A stretch of DNA of 64,000 nucleotides. Source: Paguma larvata. Lineage: Eukaryota; Chordata; Mammalia; Carnivora; Viverridae. The DNA lies in assembly GCA_030068075.1 (NCBI GenBank), contig CM057841.1:51501030-51565029 (forward strand), given 5' to 3'. Position numbers and translations under genes: made by a program. Below are positions 33,041 to 44,616 of this stretch, piece after piece. Under the pieces are notes generated by a model. That model worked only from the letters and a program-made list of their open reading frames with translations, had not been told where the DNA came from and ran no database searches. Each line of letters begins with the position of its first letter. The first letter of the stretch is position 1.

Positions 33041-33379
33041 TTGAGTGACAAGAATCTTCCTGTCCGTCTCCAACCATATAAATCATGGGCAGAACCTCCC
33101 TCCTGCAGGGGGAACGTGCTGGGAGCCCAGTGGGAGGCAGCGCTGTTTCCCCTCCCCAGCCCCCCTGCAACCACACAATTAAAACCGAGGAACGGAACCA
33201 AGTTGGGCCGAAGAGGTTTCTTCTAGCCCCCCATTTCTCGTTCATTGGGAGGCCCTGTAATTAGATCACAGCTTCTTCATTCTTGTGGAAAGATTTAGAA
33301 CAGTCATCACACACGCTCCGCTGCTCGGAGTGGCAACGTGATTGGACGACTCTTGGAACTCTTGTTGCTCTAAGACGTC

Positions 33380-33480
33380 GATTCTGGGTTTTTCAACCCC
33401 TCACCCGCTGTGTGACCTGGGACGAATAACCGTTCTGAGCCATAGGATTTGTTGTTCTCCCACGAAACAGGAAGTGAATA
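33380..33480 (+). repeat. MIR fragment, plus strand
   Basis: acccgctgtgtgacctggga, cgaataaccgttctgagcca and tgttgttctcccacgaaaca follow part of the MIR core. Confidence 0.65.
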
Positions 33481-33504
33481 TATTTCCACCGTTCTTTATT
33501 GGCC

Positions 33505-33521
33505 AAAAAAAAAAAAAAAAT
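33505..33521 (+). repeat. A-run
   Basis: Seventeen A after ttggcc. No attached retroposon body was recognised on either side. Confidence 0.85.
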
Positions 33522-33639
33522 TAGCGACAATACACACAAAATGGGCCAAACTTTGTTTTCTAGAAAAAGAAGTATCTGTAAATCCAAGCCCTATGGTCTG
33601 TAATTCTGATAGAGGAAAGAGTTAGTTGTGTAAGTTATG

Positions 33640-34010
33640 AATCTTGACTTGCCTGTTGATGAGGATACCCTCCATATAATCAAAAATATTTTATTTCAAG
33701 GGCATGGTTTGTGATGTTTGAGATATTTCAGACGCTAACCAATAATCCATCGACCTCACATTTGCTAATGAGGTTTGAAGGAAATTCAAAAAAGCACACA
33801 TTAGCCTTTTTACAAAAAAGGACAGCAGGCGTATCGCAGCATTAACACCGGTGAGGAGAAAATTCTACTGTTAACTTAAAGTTCCAGCAATTTCTACCCT
33901 ACTCTGCTAACTCTTCGTTTTCTGGGATTAAAAAAAAGGGATTACGAAAGATGCTAGATAAATCTAGATATAGTTTTGCTGGGCGATTGACTATTGACGT
34001 GTGGTTTTTG
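33640..34010. promoter_or_regulatory. Candidate conserved non-coding element
   Basis: Repeat-free, with aatcaaaaatattttatttc, ctaaccaataatccatcgac, tttgctaatgaggtttgaag and attaacaccggtgaggagaa. It mixes AT motifs with an E-box-like caccggtg. Enhancer-like by texture only. Confidence 0.28.
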
Positions 34011-35019
34011 GGTATTAAAATCTTAGAAATGGTGTGAGGCCAAAGGCCCGCAGAGACGGTCTCCCTCTTCGGGAACCCGGGTCATCTCTCAGATCCCCGG
34101 CCCATCTGTGTCGCCGGCGTGTTCTCCAGGGCTCTGCTTTTAGAGGGCCCCAAAGTGGCCTTGTCATTCCCAGGAACTTCCTCGAAGGTGAGTGACACAG
34201 CCCAGTTCTTTGTTTCAGCTTGGCAGTAGTGCTAGAGCAGAACAAATATTTTTACGTGTTCATACAGCAGTTAAAGAGTATTCCAGATTCCACCCGCCCT
34301 CCCCCCGCCCCCAAGAAGGCATGTTCTGTAGCCAAGGCCCACATGGCTTTTCTTTGCTTTAAGTGCTCCTCGTATTATCTTGACCTTAAAGTTTACAGGG
34401 TAAAGGAAACATTTATGGAACAGTTAAGACCAGTTAGAACATAACGACTTGCCTCATTATCACACTCTACAAATCTCCGCTTTACCGAGTTCACTTCCCT
34501 GTCTCCTTCAAACTTGGGCTTGGCCTGCAAATCCTGTAACTGGTGTTCACAGATGGAAAGCCGGGAACCGCTCGTTCCCTCCCTCTGCTGTGCCAAAAAT
34601 AAGAATCTTTAAGAACTCATAAAGTAATTTAGCACCACGTTAATAAAAGAAGCACAATTTCGAGTAATTTTTGTAAGCACGTGTTTGAGGTAGCAATAGA
34701 ATTTTTTTAAGCTGTCTGTTTAGATATTTCATCTGCTCATTCAACAAATAGCTCCTACGAACCAACAAGCTAAAATTAAAAAAAAAATAGGACAATTGGT
34801 AAAATTCTAAAACCTTATTCAAATGACCAGTAAGTATTTGGAAAATAGGTTTATTAGCAAGGAAGAAACCACTTAGAATAGAAACTGGGGCCAGCTTTTA
34901 TACACGTGAAATTAAGAAAGGTTAAAACTGTTAGTATATGGGAGCAGTACGGAAATGGGTTTCCACAAACATTGTGTGCAAGAAATAGAATTTCTCCTTT
35001 CTGTTCTCAGGTTTACTCT
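34011..35019. other. Unique sequence, no gene seen
   Basis: 1 kb with a short GC-rich, CpG-containing patch at 34040-34130. No repeat family or supported exon. Confidence 0.4.
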
Positions 35020-35300
35020 GGGGGTCGCTGTCAAAAGTTTTAAAAATGTTTTTCACCGAGGGTTTTCTTACAGTAATACTTAAAGACACACCCACACATT
35101 TATGTACAGGGATGTTTATGACCGTATTATTTATACAATCAAAAAGGAGCCACTGAAAATACTTCACCATCGAGTTAAATTATTATGGCCCAAAGCATAA
35201 AATGCAATGCAGTTCACAAAAATGTAAACGAAAGCAAATGTAGGAAGTTGAAAATCTCAGATAGTGGTTGTGTACTTTCAAGTTGTTTCTCTTTAAAAAT
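35020..35300 (+). mobile_element. Ancient L1 ORF2 3' / 3' UTR relic, plus strand
   Basis: Follows L1 sense sequence loosely: tgtacagggatgtttatgac, then caatcaaaaaggagccactg, then aattattatggcccaaagca and a partial 'aaaatgcaatgcag'. Very diverged. Confidence 0.55.
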
Positions 35301-36169
35301 GCCTATGAAAACTTAGATCAAAACTGAAAAAATGAACGATGGTCAACATTTTTGTTGATTCATAAAATACTCTGTTCAAACGACTCTAAAACCACATAAA
35401 ATTATTTTAACTTGAAGTTTTTTTTTAAAGAAAGTTAGTGAAGTCACATCCCATATCATTATGAAAATAAAGTAATTCGAAATTGTAGCACCGACTATTC
35501 ATCTGGCGAAGAGAATTGGTATCATGCTTCATGCATGTTACCTCTAGTCCTGCAAATACACCCTTTTAAGAGTGATAGCAGTGCCTTCTTACTGGCCTCT
35601 ACCTCCATGTCGTGGGCACCATCTGTTGTGAGTGCCGGTCTCTGAGTACCTCTTACTTCGTGAACCGGAACACAAGAAAGCAGATACTCTGTACTTGCGG
35701 GACACGATGCTTTATTATACAAGAACGTTTCGGATTCAGGCTATCTGAGAGAAAGGAGTTGACAAGTTAATTAATTTGTCTTTTCTGTTATCTAAAAGCT
35801 TGTAAGACTCAAATACTCCTGATACCCAGAAGCGTTTTCTATTTTCGAACTCGGAAGCAAGTGTACCACAAACCGCAAGGGCATTCGGATACAGTGGTCT
35901 TTTGTTTCAAAGATGTAGGGTAAGAGAGGCGTGGCGCAGCGGTTTTCCGGGGCCCAACGGTGGCAGTCAGCAGAGGGGGTGTTTACAGTGACGTGCCGTG
36001 CTACGTAGGTACTCTCTAGTGCATCTCCAGTAATGGAGGCACCCGTGCGTTTCCCAGTGGATGTATTTTAGGGTGGGTATGTGGTACCTGGTGCTTTCTG
36101 AAGGCCGGGCCCTAGGACAGGGGTTCATCTTCTGTGGGTCCCAGGGGAATACTGTATTCGGACATCCAT
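35301..36169. other. Unique AT-rich sequence, nothing recognised
   Basis: Includes TTAATTAA at 35767-35774. No gene or repeat family. Confidence 0.4.
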
Positions 36170-36295
36170 TCAGCCATTCAGCCGAACACGGCACTCCATG
36201 TTTCTAGACCCAGTTGTAAGCATTGGGGACGTAGCAGTAAATGACACAAAAACTGCTACCCCCTCCCCTTCTACGAGGCTGGGGGCAGGGGGAAT
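36170..36295 (-). repeat. L2 3'-end fragment, minus strand
   Basis: ttcagccattcagccgaaca, ttgtaagcattggggacgta, gcagtaaatgacacaaaaac match the reverse L2 3' end. Confidence 0.55.
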
Positions 36296-36326
36296 TAGTG
36301 ACTTGTTTTCCTTATTTTATTTATTT

Positions 36327-36371
36327 TTTGAATAGGGATTTTTATTTATTTATTTATTTGAATAGGGAATT
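36327..36371 (-). repeat. (TTTA)n flanked by a short direct repeat
   Basis: tttgaatagggatt (36327-36340) and tttgaatagggaatt (36357-36371) flank a (TTTA)4-type run. It may be a tail-only retroposon insertion or simple slippage. Confidence 0.6.
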
Positions 36372-36849
36372 GTCCATATGGGGAAACTGGATTTTAATAC
36401 GATTTCTCTCATAAGTATTATGTACAGTCGTTCCTCAATTGATTCTGAGGTTACAAGATGAATTAAATATATCGAAAGCATGTAGTTTAACTCTATCACA
36501 TTCAGGCCAATTGGAGGACACTTTTTCTTTTCTTTTTTTTTTTTTTAAATAATACTGGACCCACCCTTTTCCTCCTATGATTCGTATCTTGGTACGTGGC
36601 AATAAAAGAAAAAAAAGGAAAAGTTGAGATGTCCCTCAAAAGCTTTGTGAGCTCACCAATTAAATTTGAGTTTCTGTTTATCCACTTAAAAATGAACCAA
36701 CCGATTTTGTGTTCAGTTATTTCAAAGAGAATGATGGTGTTTGCAAAATCTACGAATGATCCTAATTTGATATTATGACAAGCGTACATTTCATGGAGAC
36801 AGCTAGGCTCTTTTCTGGCCCAGGTAAAACTGGTCCTGATAGGTACCAT
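36372..36849. other. AT-rich unique sequence
   Basis: T-run at 36532-36546; nothing else recognised. Confidence 0.4.
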
Positions 36850-37200
36850 GCCCATAAACAGTGGGTATTTAGCTTCGTGACTCAGAGCATTACATTAAAG
36901 ACAGCAAGTCTAGCATTTTTGGTGAGTTGACAACGATAAGACATTGGGAAAATTTAATTTTAATGGCACCCTAATTAAAATTGGGAGGTTTCCTAGGAGC
37001 ATTTAATACTCCGTTTTGTGTCCCGCAGTGGTTGTACTTACCACATTGCTTTATTTCTTTTCGATTAAAACTGTTTTAAAAGGAAAGCGATAAAGACATA
37101 TTGTTCATAGGGGTTGCTATCCATTGCTTTATCCATTTTCCGTTTAGGTGTGGTAGGGCATGCGTCATGTGCAGTTCACCCGAATTATCCTCTCAAAGTG
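36850..37200. promoter_or_regulatory. Candidate conserved non-coding element with inverted repeat
   Basis: Contains a perfect 9-bp inverted repeat, aattttaat (36956-36964) and attaaaatt (36974-36982), with a 9-base spacer. AP-1-like tgactca lies near 36880. Repeat-free and AT-rich; regulatory role inferred. Confidence 0.3.
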
Positions 37201-37404
37201 ATCACTTAGGGTTTTGTAACTGGGTTGACTCGATGCCACAGTCACGGAAGGAGATTTCTACCATCTTCGGTGTTCTGGATCAGAAGTACCCCAGCCCTCA
37301 CTGGGACATACTGGGGACATAGAACTTCTTTCAATCTAAATCGTGTCTTACTTCCATGACGAATGAATTTCCCCGATGGTTAAAATGACCGCAGCGGGCG
37401 TGCT

Positions 37405-37470
37405 TTCTTTAAACAGCGGTTAGGAGTCTACCTGGCACATAGTGCCTCCTAAAATAAGCCGATGACGTTA
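37405..37470 (+). repeat. MIR 3' fragment, plus strand
   Basis: acagcggttaggagtctacc, tggcacatagtgcctcctaa: short MIR 3' piece. Confidence 0.45.
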
Positions 37471-38879
37471 TTCATACATAATCAATGAGCATTAGGAAGC
37501 GGGAGCTGTCGACCATCCGAATCCACGTGGTAGTATACACCACGTCCCATTGACTGAACTGTGGCCTTCCTCACATGTTATCTTTTCAGTGGCTCAGCCT
37601 CGGCTGATCACCTTGGATTCGTTTGTGGGAACATTCGTTTGCCGTAGGACTGTGTGACCTGTAGCTCAGAGAGGGATGGGTCTCAGTAAGGCAGAGCCCC
37701 ATAGTTTTTAAGGATGGGTCCCCACCCTGGGTACTAAGAGCTTGCCTACAGTGCCTACCAGAGTTCTCCCCCTTCAGGAGGCCGGCAGAAGGACTAACTG
37801 GGACCGCCTCTTTGGAATGGAAACAGCTGTAGTTAATCCTAAATGTTTGTAGCCACCGTAAAGGATATGTAGCGGGTTCTGATCAGTTCTTTTAGCTTCT
37901 TTCATTGAAGAAAGCAGATGAGTGCCTTCTTATGACTGAGAATACAGCTCCTCGCCAGAGTCTTGTCTGGGGTTCCTTGTCTTGAACCTTTTTCGAGAGC
38001 CCCATGAATTCTGTCTTCTAGACCATCTGTGCTGGGATTCGTTGCATCTTTGTGTCTGATCCGTTATTATCATTTGTGGGCGATTTGCAGCCTCTTCTGA
38101 CTCAGTCACATTCCCCTCATGTATAAAGGTGGCCCTCTGCTTAATGTGTGTGCAGAGCGAGACCCAAGTTCACGGAGTTCTTTGCACGGAAGGCTCTGGC
38201 CAGCAGTGGTCCATGCTGAGGTAATGTGATAGGAAGGATATTTAAAGTGTTCTTGTCTAGAAGAGTCACGTTCTGTTTGGGGTCACGCCTGAGTTTCTGC
38301 CCTCTAAATGGACAATCGTCCACCCAGAAGAATAGGTCCTCTGGGTCAAGGTCAACCCTTTTTCACTTTTTCATCTATAGCGTAGGGGCTGCTTTAGACT
38401 GGGGCTGGTCTGTCTTAGCAGCCCTTAGATACCATGGAGTCTTAGGGATTAGTCAGAAGGAGGTCTTGCCTTGATGACACTGGCTCATTTGTTTTCAAGG
38501 AGACCTAAGGAAAAACGAAACTCACTTGAAACTTTAGGATGGATCATGTAGACTTAGCTGTGTTTCTTTTCTTTTTTCGCTTTTTAGTGTAGAAAGCTCC
38601 CAAGGACATACTTTGGAAATAGCATTTCATTGTGAAAAATGTGGAATCTAAAAGCGTATTGTCCAAAGATGGGAAATCTTTAATACACCCTCCTGGGGCT
38701 CTCGAGGAATTAGTAGATGGTGGAGATACAGTTCTTCATTTCTGAGATAACTTGGCTGTCTTTTATTAGATATTCCCCTGTTAATGGGGTGATAGTCACT
38801 TCATCTGGTGGTTTGGAAGTCACCCTTGGCTCTGAGCTGAGTGACTTGATGATGACGGTGGATGACGGTAGTGTAATAT
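37471..38879. other. 1.4 kb unique sequence, no gene seen
   Basis: No repeat family or exon recognised. Confidence 0.45.
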
Positions 38880-39060
38880 CTGCCTCTTACTTTGTGTGTG
38901 CTCGATGCCAGAACTATGCTAGTTGCTCTACCCATGTGTTCATTCTGGCATTGCTCTGAGGTGGGCTGGATTGTCTCAGTGTTCCAGGAAAGGAGAGATT
39001 ATGGATCAGAAAAGTTACAGTTGCCTAGAATTTGAAGCGAGGTTTGTACTCTGGATCATC
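38880..39060 (-). repeat. MIR element, minus strand
   Basis: tgtgctcgatgccagaacta, cattgctctgaggtgggctg, ggatcagaaaagttacagtt and tgcctagaatttgaagcgag follow the reverse MIR. Confidence 0.65.
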
Positions 39061-39553
39061 TCTTGGGAGTCAGAACGTCCTAGGAAGGGGGTCGCGGCTC
39101 TTCGCCAGTACCCCCGCGTTTCCAGTGCACCCCTAGGGTATTAACAGAAGTGGCATCATCTCGGCCCTTTTGTAATACCCTCGGCTCCTAGCTCTACCGG
39201 AGCCATTCCTTTCTGGTCTTCATGAGCCTGGTCTCTTAACCTCTTCCTGGACCCAAGGCAGAAGTGGCTGTGGAGAGCCCAGCCCTGAGGGTTCATGCAT
39301 GAGGACGGCTCTCTTAGGAAGACACACATGGTAAACCCAAGGTGAGCTCTTTTCTGATTCTCTTGTCTGTGCTTCTAGGCTATCCACGTGGTCAGACTTG
39401 CCGAAGTGCCACCGTGCCAGCTGTGCCCTTTGCGCCTGGACCTCAGATTTCCCGTTTCTAGCGTAGCTAGTGTAAATTACCCCCTCTACTTGCTGCCCCG
39501 TTGATAGTCTCCCAAGCGACTTAGCACCCAATGATTGGCGGTTGAGGTGGGAG
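39061..39553. other. Unique sequence, nothing recognised
   Basis: No gene or repeat recognised. Confidence 0.4.
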
Positions 39554-39569
39554 AGAGAGTACTTGATTT

Positions 39570-39788
39570 AAAAAAATTGTTTTTAGTGTCTTTTTTTTTT
39601 TTTTTTTTTGAGAGGGACAAAGCATGAGTGGGGGAGGGGCAGAGAATGAGGGAGGCACAGAATCCGAATCAGGCTCCAGGCTGTGAGCTGTCAGCACAGA
39701 GCTCGACGCGGGGCTCGAAATCATGAACGGTGCTTTATGGCCTGAGCTGAAGTTGGACGCTTAACCAACTGAGCTGCCCAAATGCCCC
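39570..39788 (-). mobile_element. CAN-SINE (cat type), minus strand
   Basis: Reverse head at 39788 (gctgcccaaatgcccc, mutated), body 'aatcaggctccaggctgtga', 20-base T-run near 39591-39609. A loose TSD of 'agagtacttgattta' (from 39557) and 'agagtgctttatactta' (from 39790). Confidence 0.92.
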
Positions 39789-39808
39789 AAGAGTGCTTTA
39801 TACTTAAA

Positions 39809-40488
39809 AGGTGTCGTCGTAACTACATGAAGGAACACGAATGACAAGAAGGTCACCTATATTCCCCCTTTTGCAGTGATTCCTCCTCCTACTTCTGCCT
39901 TTCATTGGAGTTAATGAGCCGGGTCTGTATTTTTACCGATGTAAGTGCAGTTGTTGGGCCTTCTGACTGTGCAGAAGAGTCTGTGATCGAAACTACACGC
40001 TGCGGAGTGAGGCTCCCCACGGAAGGCCCGATACTCCGATCTCCACCTAAGGCCCCAGCTGCAGCACCACACTTGCTAAAACGTGTGTGTGCGGTCACAT
40101 TTTCGGCTTTCCAACGATGTGACGATGCCAGGTCTCGTAGGCCCACGGTTGTAACTCCTCACTTTTTCTCCACCAATTCTGGCCATTTGCATTTAGAATT
40201 TGCCTGCGTAAGTTGTATTTTAGGTCAATGATGCAAATTGGAAGACCCAGTAGAGCCTGAGGCCTCATGCTCTCTGACTAGGCCTTTAGGAATTTGAAAC
40301 ATAGGGAATATATGCACTCCCTCCTTCCTTTTTTCTGCATAAATCATAAACAGTACCAGTTGTTTATAAGTGAACCTGGAAGTGCTTTTAATTGGTGGTG
40401 GAGCATCTGTCTTTGTCCAGCAAATAAATTTTGAGCATCTTTGAGGTACAGAGTGTGCCGCCTGGCCCCGCTGGAGGACTCAGGGCTA
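39809..40488. other. Unique sequence, nothing recognised
   Basis: No gene or repeat recognised. A 108-codon plus frame (39905-40231) is opposed by an 85-codon minus frame; neither has a domain. Confidence 0.45.
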
Positions 40489-40502
40489 TAGAAGACCACT
40501 TT

Positions 40503-40683
40503 TTATTTTTTGTTTTATTTTAATTTTTATTTTAGAGAGCATGAGGAGGGTAGAGAGGCAGGAGAGAGAGAGAGAAAGAGAGAATATGAATCTTACGTGG
40601 GTAGAGCCTGATGTGGGGCTTCATCCCAAGACCTGAGCTGAAATTAAGAGTCAGACACTCAACAGAGCCACCCAGGTGCCCCC
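40503..40683 (-). mobile_element. CAN-SINE, older caniform-like type, minus strand
   Basis: Lacks the cat-type insert; reads 'gagcctgatgtggggcttca' and ends (reverse head) ccacccaggtgcccc. TSD tagaagaccacttt (40489-40502) and tagaagacccctt (40684-40696). Confidence 0.92.
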
Positions 40684-40739
40684 TAGAAGACCCCTTTCAC
40701 TCTCAAGGTGTCCTCAGCGTTTCCGAGGAGAACTCCTTG

Positions 40740-40835
40740 CTTATTTATTCAGTAAAGTTTATTCACAATCATCTATACGGCAGCCACTAGCCTACGTGCT
40801 AGGGACCCACGGATGGTAAGGGAGGCAGATTCAGT
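40740..40835 (-). repeat. L2 3'-end fragment, minus strand
   Basis: cttatttattcagtaaagtt, cagccactagcctacgtgct, agggacccacggatggtaag follow the reverse L2 3' end. Confidence 0.55.
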
Positions 40836-42633
40836 CACTCAGCTGGCTGTCTCTGGATGTCATCGTGTCCTGAAGATGCTCCCCGTCTGACAGATAAGGT
40901 GTAAATCCCGCTTAACAAAAGGTTCTCGCGATGAAAATGTTAAGAGAGCGCCAGAGGGGAAGGGACAGGGAATCGGGGGAATCAAAGTACCCCCTGCATC
41001 AGATGGTCTCTGAGTAATAGCTCCTGGGACGACTAAGTCTGGGGCTGTCACTGACGGTCTGGTCGGGGATGCAGGGAGGTGCCAGGCTGAGAGAAAAGTT
41101 GTTTGTAGATGGCCTCACTCCGATGGTCATAAATTTGGGCCTCGAGGCCACTGTTGTAGTAGCCTGGGAGCTGTTTGTATCCCTCTCTGAGGGCTTTTGA
41201 AAAACTGTGAGATAGCAACCACAAACTAGTACTTCTCTTGGCTGGACCCAGAGGCCTGACTATTCAAGCTTCCGTCTCTCTCCATCCCTACACTGTAGCA
41301 AGCCAGCACTTAGGGGCTTGCACCCTGTTCTCTCAGCCCCCTCGGACAAGAGCGATTCTCTCTACCCTGTAGATCCAGGCCAGGCCCAGGCCTGCAGTCA
41401 CATCGGACCCGCCTGACTCCCGTGGCATCGCTGAACACCAGACCTGGTGGCCACTTCGATTGGTCCAGCCTGGCCATGTGTCCACCTCTTGATTCAGCAG
41501 GTGGGCTCAGGCCCCCTGAGAAGTTTCTGGGGAGGGAGGTGGTTGCCCTGAGGTGTCGGAGAGGCTGTCGTCAGAAGAAGGAGGTACGGACACAGGAGAG
41601 GTGAAACAACAGTCGCGCATTACAGCCGCACAGTAATTAAATGCCCCCTGAGGAATCCTGTTGGCTTCAGCCAGTTCGTTACTTAAGGTGAGGTCTTTAT
41701 GGCTGCACAGAGACGTGGTGGTAGGGGCTCTAAACAGAGAGAAAAAGGGAAGGGACCACTGGCCCATTTTGTTCCATTCAGTTGTAGATCATGATTTTCA
41801 GTTTTATAGTTACCGATGAGAAAGCTTGAGCCAAGACCCCGCTGGGACGATCGTCCACTTACCTGCTGTAAGTAGAAAGGACGTCCACCTCCCCCTGCCC
41901 ACCCATCTCCAGGAACACCAGCTCCCAAGCTCTAGAAACCTCTCCGGTGGGATGGACTCGCTGGCCTGCTCCCCGGCCTGGCCGAGTGGAAACAGCCTTG
42001 CCGTATTTCATCATTTAAAAATCCAGCCCGCTTGCCGTCTCCCGAGTTTTCCGTTAATGCCGCAGACAAGGGCATGTTTGGCCGGGATGCCTTTCTGCTG
42101 TAGTGAGGTGAATAAGCCGTTTTTCTCTGGATGGCTTGTTCCTGGCCCTCTGCCCTAAGTGTATCTGCGGATGCCGTCACCGAGGTCACTTCTTGGGTCT
42201 TGATCATTCTGAAGTGACATTTGGCGTTAATTTCCTCGTCGCCCACAGCAGGCCCTGCGGACCCACTTGGGGTAAGGTGAGTTACGGCTCACAAGGGAAC
42301 TTCTCTCCTAGTGACCCGTCGGAAAGGGTCTTTCAGGCTGCCACATCGGGGTCTTGAGAGGAGTCACGAGGATTTATTCTTACGTGTTTGGGGGAAATTA
42401 TACCTTCCCGCACCCGACTTTGGAGATGACAGCCTTCTCTGCTTTCTCCCAAATTATGCCCGTCTCTTAAGGATAGGAGGAGGAACTCCTGTGATCTGTT
42501 AGGAGTGGGCCTAGCTGGGGCTTGAGAACACACGTAGGGATGCTCTCAGCCAGGGGCGCAGGTCACACTCATGGCGCTCTCTGCCTTTGACACGGGCGGA
42601 GCATCTCTGGCTCTTCCTCTTCCTCTCTCGTAA
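40836..42633. other. 1.8 kb unique sequence, no gene seen
   Basis: GC-moderate. Overlapping frames of up to 110 codons on both strands with no domains. No recognised repeat family. Confidence 0.45.
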
Positions 42634-42647
42634 TTAATTGCTTCTTT

Positions 42648-42867
42648 TTATCAAAAGTGTTTATTACTGTGAGAGAGAATGAGAGTGTGCAAGAGAGTGA
42701 ATGCAAGCAGGGGAGGGGCAGAGAGAGAGAGGGAGAGAGAATCTCAGGAAGACTCTGAGCTCAGCGTCCAGAGCCCAGCACGGGGTTCTATCTAATGACC
42801 TTGAGATCGTGACCCGAGCTGAAATCAAGGGTCGGACACCTAACCGCCTGAGCCACCCAGGTGTGTC
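42648..42867 (-). mobile_element. CAN-SINE, mixed type, minus strand
   Basis: TSD attaattgcttctt (42634-42647) and attaactgcttctt (42868-42881). The middle (gactctgagctcagcgtcca) is unlike the cat-type body and closer to the older carnivoran form. The head is truncated at 'ccacccaggtgtg'. Confidence 0.92.
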
Positions 42868-43114
42868 ATTAACTGCTTCTTGCTTTTATACATCCAGGAT
42901 TCCAAGGGAGCATCATTGTTGACCTGTTCCTCGAAATAGCGAGGGTTCTTTGACCTCCATGCAGAATCCCTCTTTGTGTTCTCCCCTACCTGGGACTTCT
43001 CCTCCACTGCAGGGGTGGGGGTGGGGGGCGACATTGGAAGAAATGATTGACAACAGACCAACACCCCAGTGTCTTGGCTCAGTCTTCAGGGGTCCCGGCC
43101 CACCCACGGGGAAA

Positions 43115-43235
43115 ACTTGTCCCTAGAAGGACAGCTCCATGAGGGCAGAGGCACAGACCTGTGAAGGAACCTGCCACGGTTACAGAACTGGCCCCAGGAC
43201 TGTCTGATGTTAAAGCCTCAATAAGCACATCTCCT
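43115..43235 (+). repeat. L2 3'-end fragment, plus strand
   Basis: agaaggacagctccatgagg then gcagaggcacagacctgtg and 'aaagcctcaataagcac' follow the L2 3' end. Confidence 0.6.
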
Positions 43236-43266
43236 TACATTGTACTGCCCTCAATGGAAAGGGGCC

Positions 43267-43606
43267 CACAGATAGTGTCTCGTGGGCCAAATCTGGCGCA
43301 CTGTGTGTTTCTGTGCAGCCTCAGAGCTAAGAATGGTTTCACATTTTTACATGTTTGAGGAAGAAAAACACAAAAGCAGAATAGTGTCTTGTGACATGTG
43401 AAAATTATATGAAAATCCACTGTCAGTGTTTGTAAATAAAGTTTTATTAGAACGCAGCCCCACACTCCTTTGTTTATGTGTTGTCTGTGGCTGCCTTTGC
43501 ACCGTGATGGCAGAGTCGAGTGGTGCGGGCAGAGACCTTGTGGCCCCTAAATCCCATAAAATACTTACTGTCGGGTTCTTTGCAGGAGGTTTGGTGGCCC
43601 CTCCTG
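43267..43606 (+). mobile_element. hAT DNA transposon relic, near full length, plus strand
   Basis: cgtgggccaaatctggcgca, cagagctaagaatggtttca, gacatgtgaaaattatatga, gtaaataaagttttattaga, ttgtctgtggctgcctttgc and agagaccttgtggcccctaa run in order to 'ggtttggtggcccctcctg'. The most complete of four copies here. Non-autonomous; no transposase. Confidence 0.85.
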
Positions 43607-43734
43607 TAGTGTCCCTGATCTGCCTGTGTTCTTTCCTGTTGCTTTTCTGGGAAGGCAGGATCACCAGAGGCTGTTGGAGCTAAACCACGGGTCTGTCTTG
43701 CTGCTGCACTGTCGTTTTGCAGGAACATGGGCGA

Positions 43735-43915
43735 GCTCCTTGATGTTTCTCTTTTCCAGATTCCTCATCAGTCAAATGGAAGTAACAGTGTACTCACCGC
43801 ATCCGGTTGTGTGAGGATTAACTGTAGGGTTAACCAAATGTAGCTAGATGCATTACTTTGAACATCACTTGGTACCTAATAAATGCTGGGTAGATGCAAG
43901 GTATTATTTCCCTTC
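43735..43915 (+). repeat. MIR 3' half, plus strand
   Basis: ttcctcatcagtcaaatgga, agtaacagtgtactcaccgc, gtgtgaggattaactgtagg and 'acttggtacctaataaatgc' follow the MIR order. Confidence 0.8.
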
Positions 43916-44590
43916 ATCCATCCGGCTCTCTCTGCCCCTCCCCCACCTCCTCTCCGACTCCTGCGCACGCATGTAATTTTGTATCTTATGTTTATCTAAG
44001 CCAGAAGAGTGAACATACTTTTTAGTCGTTCTGCCTCACTTAAGTGTGGAGTGCTTAATGTAGCCGCGCGGAAATTAATTGCTTGTTTTGTTGTTATATA
44101 ATTAAGAACTTAATTAAAAATGAATAACTCTAACTTTTCACTTCATTTTCTCCATTTGCACAATCTGGATATTTTATTTTGTAGCCCATTAAAATTTGAA
44201 AGTGAGTGTTAAGTGTCAGTAACTTTGATGAGTCTTCCTAGAGGCCGTCGGATGGGAGTGCGTTACTGTGCCTTGCCGGGGGCAGCGTTTGCAGGGTCTT
44301 GTGCGTGCTGAGCCCCCGAGGAGTGCACGGTCCCCGGCTGGGAAACCCAGGCATGTAAACCAAGCCCATGAAGATGACCAGCAGGCCCGCCGGCCACGGT
44401 CTCTTTCAGAGACTGGCCCTGGTGGGTCCCCTTCCTACCCGCCTGGGCTCCTTCCGGGAAACGTGCTCTGGGATTTTTGTCTGTAAATTCCGCCTTTTCC
44501 ACGGCAGGGCTGAGGCTGGAACACCACGCGCGATCTCTGTTTCACAAATGACTTCATGTAATGAAGCAAAGGAGAATACGGTATTCCTTC
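43916..44590. other. Unique sequence with an AT-rich candidate element
   Basis: 44040-44230 is AT-rich and repeat-free, with gaaattaattgcttg, a palindromic TTAATTAA at 44110-44117 and aaaatgaataac. The rest is GC-moderate. Enhancer-like texture only. Confidence 0.3.
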
Positions 44591-44616
44591 AAAAAACAAA
44601 ACAAAACAAAACAACC
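44591..44616 (+). repeat. (AAAAC)n short tandem repeat
   Basis: Four AAAAC-type units. Confidence 0.85.
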
